A stretch of 64,000 bases of DNA from Brevundimonas sp. (GTDB taxonomy: Bacteria > Pseudomonadota > Alphaproteobacteria > Caulobacterales > Caulobacteraceae). The notes beneath the pieces were generated by a model, which had not been told where the DNA came from, searched no databases, and saw only the letters and a list, made by a program, of their open reading frames with translations. Positions 36,601-45,184 of the stretch are shown here, piece by piece; position 1 is the first letter of the stretch, and each line of letters opens with the position of its first letter. The DNA lies in contig JACVCC010000002.1 of the NCBI GenBank assembly GCA_016742215.1, positions 354,501 to 418,500 of the forward strand, written 5' to 3'. The translations under genes and the position numbers were made by a program.

Positions 36601-37776
36601 ATGACCGAAGCCGCCATCGTCGGCTGGGCCCACAGCCCGTTCGGAAAACTCCATGACGATCCGGATATCGAAAGCCTGATCGAACGGGTCGCCGCCGCGG
36701 CGATCGTCGACGCCGGCATCGCGCCGGAGGATATCGACGGCGTCCACATCGGCGTGTTCAACGCCGGCTTCAGCCGCCAGGATTTCCCGTCCTCGCTGCC
36801 GATGCACAGCCTGCCGGGCCTGCGCTTCAAGCCGGCCGTCCGCATCGAGAACGCCTGCGCCACCGGCGCGGCGGCGGTCTATGCCGCGCGCGACTTCATC
36901 GCCGCCGGCCGCGGCCGCTTCGCCCTGGTGATCGGCGCCGAGAAGATGACGCACGTGACCAGCCAGCAGGCCGGTGACGTGCTGCTGAGCGCCTCGTACC
37001 GCAAGGAAGAGGGCGACATCCCGGCCGGATTCGCCGGTGTCTTCGGCCGCATCGCCGAGACCTATTTCCAGAAATACGGCGACCAGTCTGACGCCTTGGC
37101 CACCATCGCGGCCAAGAACCATCGCAATGGCGTCGACAACCCTTACGCCCAGATGCGCAAGGACCTGGGCTTCGACTTCTGCCGTAACGAGTCGGAGAAA
37201 AACCCGTTCGTCGCCGGCCCGCTGAAGCGCACCGACTGCTCGCTGATCTCGGACGGCGCCGCGGCCCTGGTGCTGGCGGACCAGGAGACCGCGAAGTCGA
37301 TGAAGAAGGCGATCCGCTTCCGCGCCGCCGTGCATCTGAACGACTACCTGCCGCTGTCGCGCCGCGACCCGACCCGTTTCGAGGCCGGCGCCCAGACCTG
37401 GGCGAAGGCGCTGGAGATCGCGAACCTGAAGCTGGACGACCTGTCGTTCGTGGAAACCCACGACTGCTTCACCATCGCCGAACTGCTGGAGTACGAGGCC
37501 ATGGGCCTGACCCCGCAGGGGCAGGGTGCGCGCGCGGCGCTGGAAGGCTGGACCCAGCCGGACGGCCGCCTGCCGGTGAACCGCTCGGGCGGTCTGAAGG
37601 CCAAGGGGCACCCGGTGGGCGCCACCGGCGTGTCGATGCACGTGCTGACGGCGATGCAATTGACCGGCGAGGCCGGCGACATGCAACTGCCCAAGGCCGA
37701 CATCGGCGGCATCTTCAACATGGGCGGGGCGGCCGTCGCCAACTACGTCTCCATCCTGGAGCCGCTGAAGGCATGA
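36601..37776 (+). CDS. Thiolase / acetyl-CoA acetyltransferase-like protein (SCP-x type)
   Basis: The 391-residue protein is of the SCP-x/lipid-transfer thiolase type, which cleaves 3-ketoacyl-CoA thiolytically. The nucleophile Cys lies in RIENACATGAAAVY, the second active-site part in VETHDCFTIAEL, and the C-terminal His in LKAKGHPVGATGVSMHVL. These proteins often act on branched or steroid-derived side chains. The gene overlaps the acyl-CoA synthetase by four bases, so both are translated together. This pairing points to activation and chain-shortening of a carboxylic acid. Confidence 0.88.
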   Translation: MTEAAIVGWAHSPFGKLHDDPDIESLIERVAAAAIVDAGIAPEDIDGVHIGVFNAGFSRQDFPSSLPMHSLPGLRFKPAVRIENACATGAAAVYAARDFIAAGRGRFALVIGAEKMTHVTSQQAGDVLLSASYRKEEGDIPAGFAGVFGRIAETYFQKYGDQSDALATIAAKNHRNGVDNPYAQMRKDLGFDFCRNESEKNPFVAGPLKRTDCSLISDGAAALVLADQETAKSMKKAIRFRAAVHLNDYLPLSRRDPTRFEAGAQTWAKALEIANLKLDDLSFVETHDCFTIAELLEYEAMGLTPQGQGARAALEGWTQPDGRLPVNRSGGLKAKGHPVGATGVSMHVLTAMQLTGEAGDMQLPKADIGGIFNMGGAAVANYVSILEPLKA

Positions 37777-39338
37777 CGATCCCGACCAGCAATCTGGCGT
37801 CCATGCTCGTGCATGCCGCCCAGCATTTCGGTGACCGAGCGGGCCTGATCCAGGGCGACCGCGTCTGGACCTGGACCGAGATCAACGACCGCGTGACTCG
37901 CGCCGCCTCGGCCCTGACCAAGCGTGGCGTGAAGAAGGGCGATCGCGTCCTCGTTCACTCGCGCAACTGCAACGCCATGTTCGAGACCCAGTGGGCCTGC
38001 TGGCGCCTGGGCGCGGTCTGGGTGCCGACCAACTTCCGCCTGACGCCGCCCGAGGTCGCCTATCTGGCCTCATCGTCGCGCGCCACAGCGCACATCTTCG
38101 ACACCGGCTTCCCGGAGCACGCGGCGGCAGCGAAGGAGGCGAACGCCGCCTGCGCCAACCTCTTCTGGATCGGCGAGAACGCTCCGGGCGAGGACTGGGA
38201 GGCGCTGGTCGCCGACAACTCGGCGCCGGAAGTCGATCTGGCCGATGTCGATCGCGATGACGTCTGCTGGTTCTTCTACACCTCGGGCACGACCGGTCGC
38301 CCCAAGGCGGGGATGCTGACGCACGGCCAGATGGCCTTCGTCACGGTCAATCACCTGAATGACCTGATGCCGGCCACGACGGAGGACGATGTCTCCTTGG
38401 TGGTCGCCCCGCTGTCACACGGCTCGGGCATCCACATCATGACCCAGGTCGCCAAGGGCGCCGCCAGCGTCCTGCTGTCCAGCGAGCGCCTGGACTGCGA
38501 GGAGGCCTGGGCGCTGGTCGAAAAGCACCGCGTGACCAACATGTTCACCGTGCCGACCATCCTGACCATGCTGACCCAGCATGAGGCGGTCGACCGGTTC
38601 GATCACTCGTCGCTGCGTTATGTGATCTACGCCGGCGCGCCGATGTACCGGGCCGACCAGCAGCATGCGCTGCGCAAGATCGGCAAGGTTCTGGTCCAGT
38701 ATTTCGGTCTGGGCGAGGTCACCGGAAACATCACCGTCCTGCCGCCGCGCCTGCATACGATCGAGGACGATCCGTCCTTCCCGATCGGCAGCTGCGGCCT
38801 GCCGCGCACCGGCATGGACATCGCCATCCTCGACGGCGAAGGCAAGCGTCTGTCGGCCGGCGAGACGGGCGAGATCTGCGTCCGCGGTCCGGCCGTCTTC
38901 CTCGGCTATTTCGAGAACGACGAGGCCAACGCCAAGTCCTTCCAGGACGGCTGGTTCCACACCGGCGACCTTGGACATCTGGACGCGAAGGGCTTCCTCT
39001 ACATCACCGGCCGTGCGTCGGACATGTACATCTCGGGCGGATCGAACGTGTATCCGCGCGAGATCGAGGAAGCGATCCTGACGCTTCCGGCCATCGCCGA
39101 GGCCTGCGTCGTGGGCGTGCCCCATGACAAGTGGGGCGAGTGCGGCGTAGCCATCCTGGTCGTTCGCGAAGGCGAGACGGCCGACGCCGACGCCGTGCTG
39201 GCGCACCTCGACGGTCGTCTCTCCCGCTACAAGCTGCCGACCCAGATCCTGTTCTGGGACGCCCTGCCGAAGTCCGGCTACGGCAAGGTGGCCAAGGCGG
39301 AAGTGAAGAAGCTGCTCGAGACGCGTCAGGCGGCCTGA
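37773..39338 (+). CDS. Acyl-CoA synthetase (AMP-forming), ANL superfamily
   Basis: The 521-residue ligase activates a carboxylic acid to its CoA thioester. The P-loop is FFYTSGTTGRPKAGMLTHGQ and the adenylation motifs are YFGLGEVTGNI, GWFHTGDLGHLD and ITGRASDMYISGGSNVYP. The C-terminal catalytic Lys is in PKSGYGKVAKAEVKK. Length and motifs match medium/long-chain and aryl-CoA ligases. Substrate cannot be told from sequence. It is coupled to the thiolase upstream; the porin gene follows after 95 bases. Confidence 0.9.
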   Translation: MTIPTSNLASMLVHAAQHFGDRAGLIQGDRVWTWTEINDRVTRAASALTKRGVKKGDRVLVHSRNCNAMFETQWACWRLGAVWVPTNFRLTPPEVAYLASSSRATAHIFDTGFPEHAAAAKEANAACANLFWIGENAPGEDWEALVADNSAPEVDLADVDRDDVCWFFYTSGTTGRPKAGMLTHGQMAFVTVNHLNDLMPATTEDDVSLVVAPLSHGSGIHIMTQVAKGAASVLLSSERLDCEEAWALVEKHRVTNMFTVPTILTMLTQHEAVDRFDHSSLRYVIYAGAPMYRADQQHALRKIGKVLVQYFGLGEVTGNITVLPPRLHTIEDDPSFPIGSCGLPRTGMDIAILDGEGKRLSAGETGEICVRGPAVFLGYFENDEANAKSFQDGWFHTGDLGHLDAKGFLYITGRASDMYISGGSNVYPREIEEAILTLPAIAEACVVGVPHDKWGECGVAILVVREGETADADAVLAHLDGRLSRYKLPTQILFWDALPKSGYGKVAKAEVKKLLETRQAA

Positions 39339-39433
39339 TCCTTTCGGGGCGCGGACGGCCCGCCGCGCCCTGTTCCTCCTCACCAGAGCGTCCGAAGACG
39401 CCCGAGGGCCGACAAGGGAAGGGAAGCATCCCA

Positions 39434-40798
39434 ATGAACCAATCGACGAGGACCGCCCTTTGCGGCGGAGCGATGACGGCTGCCTTGCTGGCGGCGAACG
39501 GCGCTGTGGCGCAGACCGCACCGCCGCCGCAGGCGACGACCGCGCAGGCGGCCGCTGCGACCGTCCCCGGCCTTTGGGAGCGTCCGTATCTGACCGGCGA
39601 CTGGGGCGGCGCGCGCACGCGTCTGCGGGACCGCGGCGTGGTCATCACCGCCAATGAGGTGATCGACGCCGGCTACAATTTCGACGGCGGCACGCGTTCG
39701 GACTTCCGCGCTGCGGGCCAGCTGTATCTCAGCGCCGCGGTGGATGCCGGCAAGGCCTGGGGTCTGGATGGCGGCAAGTTCCAGGTCACCCTGATGAACC
39801 GTCAGGGCAACAGCCTGGCCAATGACGTCGGCCTGAACCTGCTGCAGCCGGTGCAGACCATCTATGGCCGCGGCACCATCTGGCGTCTGTCCAATCTCTG
39901 GTACGAGCAGTCGTTCAATGAGGGCGCGACGCAGGTCAAGTTCGGCCGCATCACCCACGGCGACGACTTCGGCGCGACGCCGTGCGGCAACGTCAACCTG
40001 CTGCACCTGTGCGGTCCGGCCTCCAGCCAGATCGTCAGCGGCTACCTCTACAACCTGCCGGTCAGCTCGTGGGGCGTTCGCCTGCGCCAGCGGATTACGC
40101 CGGAGGTTCACGTCAATCTGGGCGTGATCGAATCCAACCCGGTGAACCTGCGCGAGGACCGCGGCTTCTACCTGGGCACCGACGGTGCGACGGGGACCAT
40201 CTACGCCGGTGAACTGCAGTGGACGCCGAAGTTCGGCGCCAACAACGAACTGCCGGGCACCTACAAGATCGGCGGCTGGATCGACACCAGCGACTCCAAC
40301 AACGTCGTCTTCGACGTCAACGGCGACTATCAGGCCCTGACCGGCCAGGCCTTCGCCCGCGAGGAGCGCCACACGGGCATCCACGCCAACGTCGTGCAGC
40401 AGCTGATCGCGCCGGAAACGGACGGCTCGGGCGGACTGACGGTGGTCGGCAACCTCGCTCTCGCCGATCAGGCCACCAACCGGATGCGCAGCAAGGCGGC
40501 GGTCATACTGAGCTACACCGGGCTATTCCCGGGCCGCGCCAGGGACGACGTCACCTTCGGTATCGGCGCCGTCAGCATGAACGACCGCGTGACCGACGCA
40601 CAGGAAGCCCAGATCGCCGCCGGCCTGCGCACCGAGGCCGCGCAGGAGACCGAGGTCGGCGTCGAGCTGAACTACGGCTACCGCCTGACCCCGGCCATCA
40701 CCGTGCGTCCGGGCATCCAGTACATCCACAATCCGGGCGGCCGTTCGGATCGCGAGGACATCACGCTGGGCAGCATCAAGCTGGTGTTCAACCTGTAA
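39434..40798 (+). CDS. Carbohydrate porin, OprB family
   Basis: The 454-residue outer-membrane protein has a signal peptide ending GAVAQ and the OprB family opening LTGDWGGARTRLRDRGV. Beta-strands alternate throughout and it ends in IKLVFNL. OprB-type proteins are selective channels for sugars and other small hydrophilic compounds. The ATG at 39434 follows AAGGGAAG. The 95-base gap after the ligase gene contains no obvious promoter, so it may share that transcript. A terminator follows. It probably admits the substrate of this catabolic region. Confidence 0.88.
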   Translation: MNQSTRTALCGGAMTAALLAANGAVAQTAPPPQATTAQAAAATVPGLWERPYLTGDWGGARTRLRDRGVVITANEVIDAGYNFDGGTRSDFRAAGQLYLSAAVDAGKAWGLDGGKFQVTLMNRQGNSLANDVGLNLLQPVQTIYGRGTIWRLSNLWYEQSFNEGATQVKFGRITHGDDFGATPCGNVNLLHLCGPASSQIVSGYLYNLPVSSWGVRLRQRITPEVHVNLGVIESNPVNLREDRGFYLGTDGATGTIYAGELQWTPKFGANNELPGTYKIGGWIDTSDSNNVVFDVNGDYQALTGQAFAREERHTGIHANVVQQLIAPETDGSGGLTVVGNLALADQATNRMRSKAAVILSYTGLFPGRARDDVTFGIGAVSMNDRVTDAQEAQIAAGLRTEAAQETEVGVELNYGYRLTPAITVRPGIQYIHNPGGRSDREDITLGSIKLVFNL

Positions 40799-40820
40799 CG
40801 CCAATGACCTCCTGACCCTC

Positions 40821-40855
40821 GGGGCGGCGCCGGAAACGGCGTCGCCCCTTTTTTT
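40821..40855 (+). terminator. Rho-independent terminator after the OprB porin
   Basis: The stem GGGGCGGCGCC...GGCGTCGCCCC is followed by seven T residues. It lies 22 bases beyond the porin stop. Confidence 0.9.
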
Positions 40856-40879
40856 GTGCGTGAGATCCCTCTTCGATTA

Positions 40880-41012
40880 CCGCTCATCCCCGCGAAGGCG
40901 GGGATCCAGTACATGCGTCGGTTCAGCCGAGGTGTCGTGCAGCGTGCTCCGGATGGCCGGAGTTCCGGACTATCCAATCGCACTGGATCCCCGCCTTCGC
41001 GGGGATGAGCGG
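40880..41012. repeat. REPIN-like pair of inverted palindromic repeats
   Basis: A 31-base arm (40880-40910) is exactly repeated in inverted orientation at 40982-41012. Each arm itself holds a hairpin, TCCCCGC-gaag-GCGGGGA. The 71-base spacer has no recognisable gene. Two REP-type palindromes in inverted order form the REPIN structure, a non-autonomous element moved by RAYT transposases. It lies between the convergent porin and TRAP operons. The CCCCGCGAAGGCGGGG type of core is widespread between genes in proteobacteria. Confidence 0.85.
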
Positions 41013-41040
41013 AAGGTGAGAGCGGTAGTCAGACAAGGAA

Positions 41041-41072
41041 AAAGGGCGCGGCGGGGGAGCGCCGCGCCCTTT
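41041..41072. terminator. Terminator after the TRAP transporter operon
   Basis: A perfect 13-base stem AAAGGGCGCGGCG-N6-CGCCGCGCCCTTT lies 24 bases beyond the minus-strand TRAP stop. The A-run on the left arm becomes the T-run on the minus strand, giving a usable terminator for the TRAP genes. Confidence 0.85.
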
Positions 41073-41095
41073 GGGCGGTCCATCTCTGGAGAGGC

Positions 41096-42976
41096 TTACT
41101 TCTCGAGGAAGCCGGTCGAGATCCAGGGGACCGCCGCGACGACGATCAGGCCGATGACCAGGGCCCCGAGGTAGGGCCAGATCTTCTTCAGACCTGCGTC
41201 AGGATCGACCTTGGCGATGGCGCAGGCCGAGTAGTAGCCGACGCCGAACGGCGGGGCGAACAGACCGATGCCCATCGCGAGGATGACCACCATGGCGTAG
41301 TGCACGTCGTGGATCTCCATCGCGCGCGCCACCGGGAACAGCAGCGGGCCGAACAGAACGATGGCGGGGATGCCCTCCAGAATGCTGCCCAGGATGATGA
41401 ACATCACGATCGACATGGCCATGAAGCCGAACACGCCGCCGGGCAGGTTGGACATCATGTGCGTCAGGTCGGCCGAGAAGCCCGAGGTCGTCAGCGACCA
41501 GGCCATCGAGCTGGCGGCGCCGATGATCAGGAGGATCGCGCCCGACAGCGCGGCCGTGCTGGCCAGCATCGGGATGATCTTGGTGATGTCGAACTTCCGG
41601 TAGATGAACAGGCCGGCGATGACGCTGTAGGCGATGGCGAGGGTCGAGACCTCGGTCGCCGTCGCCACGCCTTCCGCCACGAAGAAGCGGATGGCGACCG
41701 GCAGCAGCAGGGCGGGCAGGGCGATAACCAGGGCGTTCAGGATCATCTTGCGCGTCGGACGGACGACCTTGCTCATGTCCTCCTTGCGGGCGCGCATCCA
41801 GGCGATGATGCCCAGGGCGATGGCCAGAACGAAGGCTGGCAGCAGGCCGCCGACGAACAGGGAGGCGATCGAGACGCCGGCCACCGAACCGATGGCGATC
41901 AGGACGATCGACGGCGGAATGGTCTCGGACATGGCGCCCGAGGCCGACAGCAGGGAGATCATCTCGCCCTCGTCGCCGCCGCGCTTCTTCATCTCGGGGA
42001 AGAGGATTGGCGCGACCGCGGCCATGTCGGCCGCCTTCGAGCCGGAGATGCCCGACACCAGATACATGGCGCCCAGCAGGACGTAGTTCAGGCCGCCGCG
42101 CACGTGACCCAGCAGCGAGGCGAGGAAGCCCACCATGGCCGCGGCCATGCCGGTCATCTCGATCAGGGCGCCGAGGAAGACGAACAGGGGAACGGCCAGC
42201 AGGATCAGCGAGCTCATGCCCTCGTCCATCCGGCTGGTCATGACCAGCAGCGGCACGTCGGTCATCGTCAGGAGATAGGCCGCCGTGGCGATCGCGAAGG
42301 CGAAGGCGATCGGAATGCCCAGCACCACGCCGCCCAGCAGGATGACGACGAAGAACAGGATCAGGCTCATGTGGCCGATGCCGATCAGGACCGGCGACAG
42401 CCCCCAGAGCGCCAGGGGGACGACGGCGAGGATGCCGGCGGTGATGCCCAGCGCCTTCAGCGAGTGACGCGGGATCTGCATCAGGGCGACGATCAGCATC
42501 AGTCCGATGCCGACCGGCAGCGCCGAGGCGCGGACGGCCAGCGACCAGCCGAGCGCCGGCGTGGTGATCATCGATTCCTCGTACGCATAGAAGATCGCGT
42601 GCGGGAGCATCAGGGCCAGAACCAATGCCGGCCCGAGCACCGCGAGGGCCTCGAGGATCGGCCGGACCTTCGGCGACGACCGGGTCACCATGGTGGTCAG
42701 CCGCATGTGCTGGCCGCGGATCAGGGCCAGGACAGAGCCCAGCATCCCCATCCAGATGAACAGGGTCGAGGCCAGCTCATCGGCCCAGACGATCGGGTTG
42801 TGCAGGAAGAAGCGGAAGATGACGCTGGTCAGCAGCAGGCAGATCTCGACCAGCACGATGATCGCGGCCGGGATGGCGACGATCTGTTCGAAGATCTGCG
42901 CGGCCCGGTTCTGCGGATGTTTCGGCGGAGCGACGCCTTCGGTGATGACCGAGTTTTCGACGGCTGCGGTGCTCAT
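41096..42976 (-). CDS. TRAP transporter fused permease (DctQ-DctM type)
   Basis: The 626-residue protein fuses the small DctQ-like subunit (about residues 25-170; NPIVWADELASTLFIWMGML) with the large DctM-like permease (from about 195). The latter carries VVLGIPIAFAFAIATAAYL, ISGSKAADMAAVAPILFPEM, ETIPPSIVLIAIGSVAGVS and APPFGVGYYSACAIAKVDPD. TRAP transporters use ion gradients and a binding protein to import carboxylates and related acids. The start overlaps the stop of the binding-protein gene by four bases. It likely imports the acid used by the nearby CoA ligase; this is inference from the shared operator type. Confidence 0.93.
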   Translation of the reverse strand: MSTAAVENSVITEGVAPPKHPQNRAAQIFEQIVAIPAAIIVLVEICLLLTSVIFRFFLHNPIVWADELASTLFIWMGMLGSVLALIRGQHMRLTTMVTRSSPKVRPILEALAVLGPALVLALMLPHAIFYAYEESMITTPALGWSLAVRASALPVGIGLMLIVALMQIPRHSLKALGITAGILAVVPLALWGLSPVLIGIGHMSLILFFVVILLGGVVLGIPIAFAFAIATAAYLLTMTDVPLLVMTSRMDEGMSSLILLAVPLFVFLGALIEMTGMAAAMVGFLASLLGHVRGGLNYVLLGAMYLVSGISGSKAADMAAVAPILFPEMKKRGGDEGEMISLLSASGAMSETIPPSIVLIAIGSVAGVSIASLFVGGLLPAFVLAIALGIIAWMRARKEDMSKVVRPTRKMILNALVIALPALLLPVAIRFFVAEGVATATEVSTLAIAYSVIAGLFIYRKFDITKIIPMLASTAALSGAILLIIGAASSMAWSLTTSGFSADLTHMMSNLPGGVFGFMAMSIVMFIILGSILEGIPAIVLFGPLLFPVARAMEIHDVHYAMVVILAMGIGLFAPPFGVGYYSACAIAKVDPDAGLKKIWPYLGALVIGLIVVAAVPWISTGFLEK

Positions 42977-43983
42977 GCGAGGGCCCCCACATAGTTCTCA
43001 AGGACGCGCCAGGAATCCTCGCCCAGCTCCGAACGCCAGTGGCTGTAGAAGCCTTGGTCGCGCAGGTGCTGGCGGAAGAGTTCGCGGTCGGGGGTGTTCA
43101 GGGTCAGGCCCTCGGTCTGCATCTTCTGCGGCAGGGTCTCGGCCAGTACGGCGAGGTCTGCCCGCTGCAGGTCTGCGGACTTGGCGAACTCGATCTGGAC
43201 CAGGTCGCGCAGGTCGCCCGGCAGGCGGTTCAGCGCCTTCTCGTTCTGCAGCAGCCAGAAGCCATCCCACATGTGATTGGTCAGGGCGCAGTAGCGCTGC
43301 ACCTCGTACAGCTTGCCGGTATCGACGACGGCCAGCGGATTTTCCTGCCCCTCGACCACCCGGGTCTGCAGGGCGGAGTAGACCTCGCTGAAGTTGATCG
43401 AGGTCGGGGCGGCGCCAAAAGCGCGGAACATCGAGGTCCACAGGGCGCCGAGTGGCACGCGGATCTTCATGCCGCGCAGGTCGGCCGGGCTGTTGATCGG
43501 CTTGCTGCTGGTGGTGATCTGACGGAAGCCGCTCTCGAAGACCTTGGGTGTGGCGATCAGATGGTGGCCGGCGAGGGCGTCCTTGATCTTGTCGCCCAGG
43601 GCGCCGTCCATGGCATTGAATAGCTGGGTGCGGTCCTGGAAGGCGAAGCCGATGCCCGACAGGGCGGTCTGCGGCACCAGGATCGACATGATCAGGCCCG
43701 AGATCGACAGCATCTGGATCGCGCCGGCGCGGACCTGGGCCAGCATGTCGGCGTCCGTGCCCAGCTGGGCGCTCGGGTAGACTTCGATGAACAGCCGGTG
43801 GCCAGACTGCTCATAGATCCGTCCGGCTGCCTCCTTCATGCGGGCGCTCAGCGGATGGGTGATCGGCAGGTTGGTGCCGAGTCGCCATACGATCTCGGCA
43901 TCCGGCCCCTTGCCGCACGCGGCGAGCGCTCCTGGCGCCGCCAGCGCGCCGGCCAGCATGGCTCGGCGGTTGAGTTGAATCAT
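42973..43983 (-). CDS. TRAP transporter substrate-binding protein (DctP type)
   Basis: The 336-residue protein has an N-terminus LNRRAMLAGALAAPGALAAC, combining a twin-arginine-like start and a lipobox (LAAC), so it is probably a lipoprotein rather than free periplasmic. The mature part has the DctP fold: WRLGTNLPITHPLSARMKEA, then SAQLGTDADMLAQVRAGAIQ, and the ligand-binding Arg region DLRGMKIRVP, with the helix IEVYPSAQL. The stop overlaps the permease start by four bases. A 78-base gap separates it from the PPC gene upstream. Confidence 0.92.
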   Translation of the reverse strand: MIQLNRRAMLAGALAAPGALAACGKGPDAEIVWRLGTNLPITHPLSARMKEAAGRIYEQSGHRLFIEVYPSAQLGTDADMLAQVRAGAIQMLSISGLIMSILVPQTALSGIGFAFQDRTQLFNAMDGALGDKIKDALAGHHLIATPKVFESGFRQITTSSKPINSPADLRGMKIRVPLGALWTSMFRAFGAAPTSINFSEVYSALQTRVVEGQENPLAVVDTGKLYEVQRYCALTNHMWDGFWLLQNEKALNRLPGDLRDLVQIEFAKSADLQRADLAVLAETLPQKMQTEGLTLNTPDRELFRQHLRDQGFYSHWRSELGEDSWRVLENYVGALA

Positions 43984-44061
43984 GGCCTTCCTTTCCTCGT
44001 CCTCCGGGCGGCGGCTCTTGCGTCTGCTCGCCCCAGCGATGTGTTGGTCAGGCCGCCCCGT

Positions 44062-44436
44062 TCAGGCGGCCAGAAGCTCCTCGAGCACGACCTCTGCGGT
44101 CACGCAGACCAGGTTGCGACCTGGTACGATGCGACCGGCGTTCACCGCGCCGCTGGTTTCCCCCACGACGCACGAGACGCGGGTTTCGCCCGCGTCGGGC
44201 GAGATCTCGCCGAGCATCGTCAGGATCTCGACCGCCGGACCGCGCAGTTCGCGCTGCTGGCCGGAGCCGTTCTCGATGACGCAGTCGATCAGGCTGCCCA
44301 GACCGCTGCGGATCAGGGCGCGCTCGAATCCGAGCTCGGCGGCGGCCTGTTGCAGGCCCTCCACCAGATCCTGATTGGGGCCGAGGCGGACGGTGGCCAG
44401 ACGGCCGGTGCGGACTTCAGTGAGCACGGCGGTCAT
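44062..44436 (-). CDS. PPC/DUF296-domain protein lacking the histidine motif
   Basis: The 124-residue protein matches the PPC (DUF296) fold in length and in its N-terminal pattern (VRLGPNQDLVEGLQQAAAEL, then GFERALIRSGLGSLID). The position that in PPC proteins reads HxH...GGHL is here VSCVV...AVNAGRI, so the presumed metal-binding histidines are gone. Its 5' end overlaps the neighbouring PPC gene by 20 bases, so both are translated together. PPC proteins form trimers; function in bacteria is unknown. The pair may form a mixed complex. A short stem GGCCGCC-N7-GGCGGCC spans the stop codon. Confidence 0.75.
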   Translation of the reverse strand: MTAVLTEVRTGRLATVRLGPNQDLVEGLQQAAAELGFERALIRSGLGSLIDCVIENGSGQQRELRGPAVEILTMLGEISPDAGETRVSCVVGETSGAVNAGRIVPGRNLVCVTAEVVLEELLAA

Positions 44437-44968
44437 GGGACGTCTCCGATTGCGGGAAGAAGGTGGAGAAGCCGGTCTCCGGGTCGGCGGCCTGGCTGAA
44501 GCCGGCGCCGAGATGCATCAGTACGCGGACGCCGCCGGCGCCAACGATGCATTTGCCGTTGTTCAGGTGTCCGCCATGACCTCGACCGTCGATGGCCGCG
44601 AGCGCGCCATGCAGATGGATCAGTGGACCGCCGTTCACCGACGGGCCGAATGAGCCCGAGCCGCCAATCAGCCAGGCGCCGCCTTCGATATGGATCGGCG
44701 CGCCGTAGTCGACGGCGCGGGGACTGTCCGGATCCGGCAGGGCGACGTGGTAGAATGCATCGCCGAGCGCACCGCCCAGCAGACGGAAGGTCCCGCTGGC
44801 CTCGCCGGCTTCTGCGAACAGGCGGATCAGGCCGCTCTCCAGCGACTCGCCTTCACCGATGGACCCCAGCAGCTGGCGGCCCTGCTGGCCCAGCGCGGTC
44901 AGGACGCGGCTATGGCGCGCGGGCCCCGGCTGAAGAACGCGCCGGGTTTCGACGACGGTCGCGCTCAT
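44417..44968 (-). CDS. PPC/DUF296-domain protein with intact histidine motif
   Basis: The protein of about 183 residues has the bacterial PPC domain in its C-terminal two thirds. GESLESGLIRLFAEAGEASG is followed by LIHLHGALAAIDGRGHGGHL, which holds the conserved His-x-His and GGHL residues that bind metal in solved PPC structures, then the closing RVLMHLG strand. The start is set at ATG 44968 with a weak ribosome-binding site; an ATG at 45001 is possible. It heads the minus-strand operon PPC-PPC-dctP-dctQM, so these small proteins probably help in uptake or first conversion of the TRAP substrate, or act as regulators. Function is unknown. Confidence 0.8.
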   Translation of the reverse strand: MSATVVETRRVLQPGPARHSRVLTALGQQGRQLLGSIGEGESLESGLIRLFAEAGEASGTFRLLGGALGDAFYHVALPDPDSPRAVDYGAPIHIEGGAWLIGGSGSFGPSVNGGPLIHLHGALAAIDGRGHGGHLNNGKCIVGAGGVRVLMHLGAGFSQAADPETGFSTFFPQSETSHDRRAH

Positions 44969-45041
44969 GCCGCCGCGCCTGTTCTGGACCAAAGTCCGCA
45001 TTGTGAAGCTAGAGAACGCGCCACCTGAATGTAACTCCCTT

Positions 45042-45058
45042 GGTCCACTAAATGGACC
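45042..45058. promoter_or_regulatory. Inverted repeat, candidate IclR operator B
   Basis: GGTCCA-ctaaa-TGGACC, a perfect inverted repeat with a 5-base spacer, lies in the divergent gap between the PPC/TRAP operon and the SDR gene. It has the same arms and spacing as the site before iclR. Confidence 0.6.
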
Positions 45059-45147
45059 TTATATTTCTATATCTTGAGTATTATCGCGCAGATTACGGGT
45101 GACAACCCGCAACTTCGGTTTGATATGACAAAAGTCAGTCAATGCGA

Positions 45148-45164
45148 GGTCCATAATATGGATT
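45148..45164. promoter_or_regulatory. Inverted repeat, candidate IclR operator C
   Basis: GGTCCA-taata-TGGATT has one perfect half and one half with a mismatch, again with a 5-base spacer. It ends 20 bases before the SDR start codon. Confidence 0.5.
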
Positions 45165-45184
45165 ACTCAAAGGGAGAGTGTTTC

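Noticed and set aside
40880-41012. CRISPR-like array from the repeated palindromes
   Set aside because: There are only two copies and they are inverted, not direct; this is a REPIN-type pair.
41300-42994. 564-codon plus-strand frame rich in Asp, His, Gln and Arg
   Set aside because: Antisense to the fused TRAP permease; low-complexity composition is typical of the reverse of membrane-protein codons.
44051-44071. GGCCGCC-N7-GGCGGCC hairpin as a terminator before dctP
   Set aside because: It spans the PPC stop codon and has no T-run; read-through to dctP is more likely.
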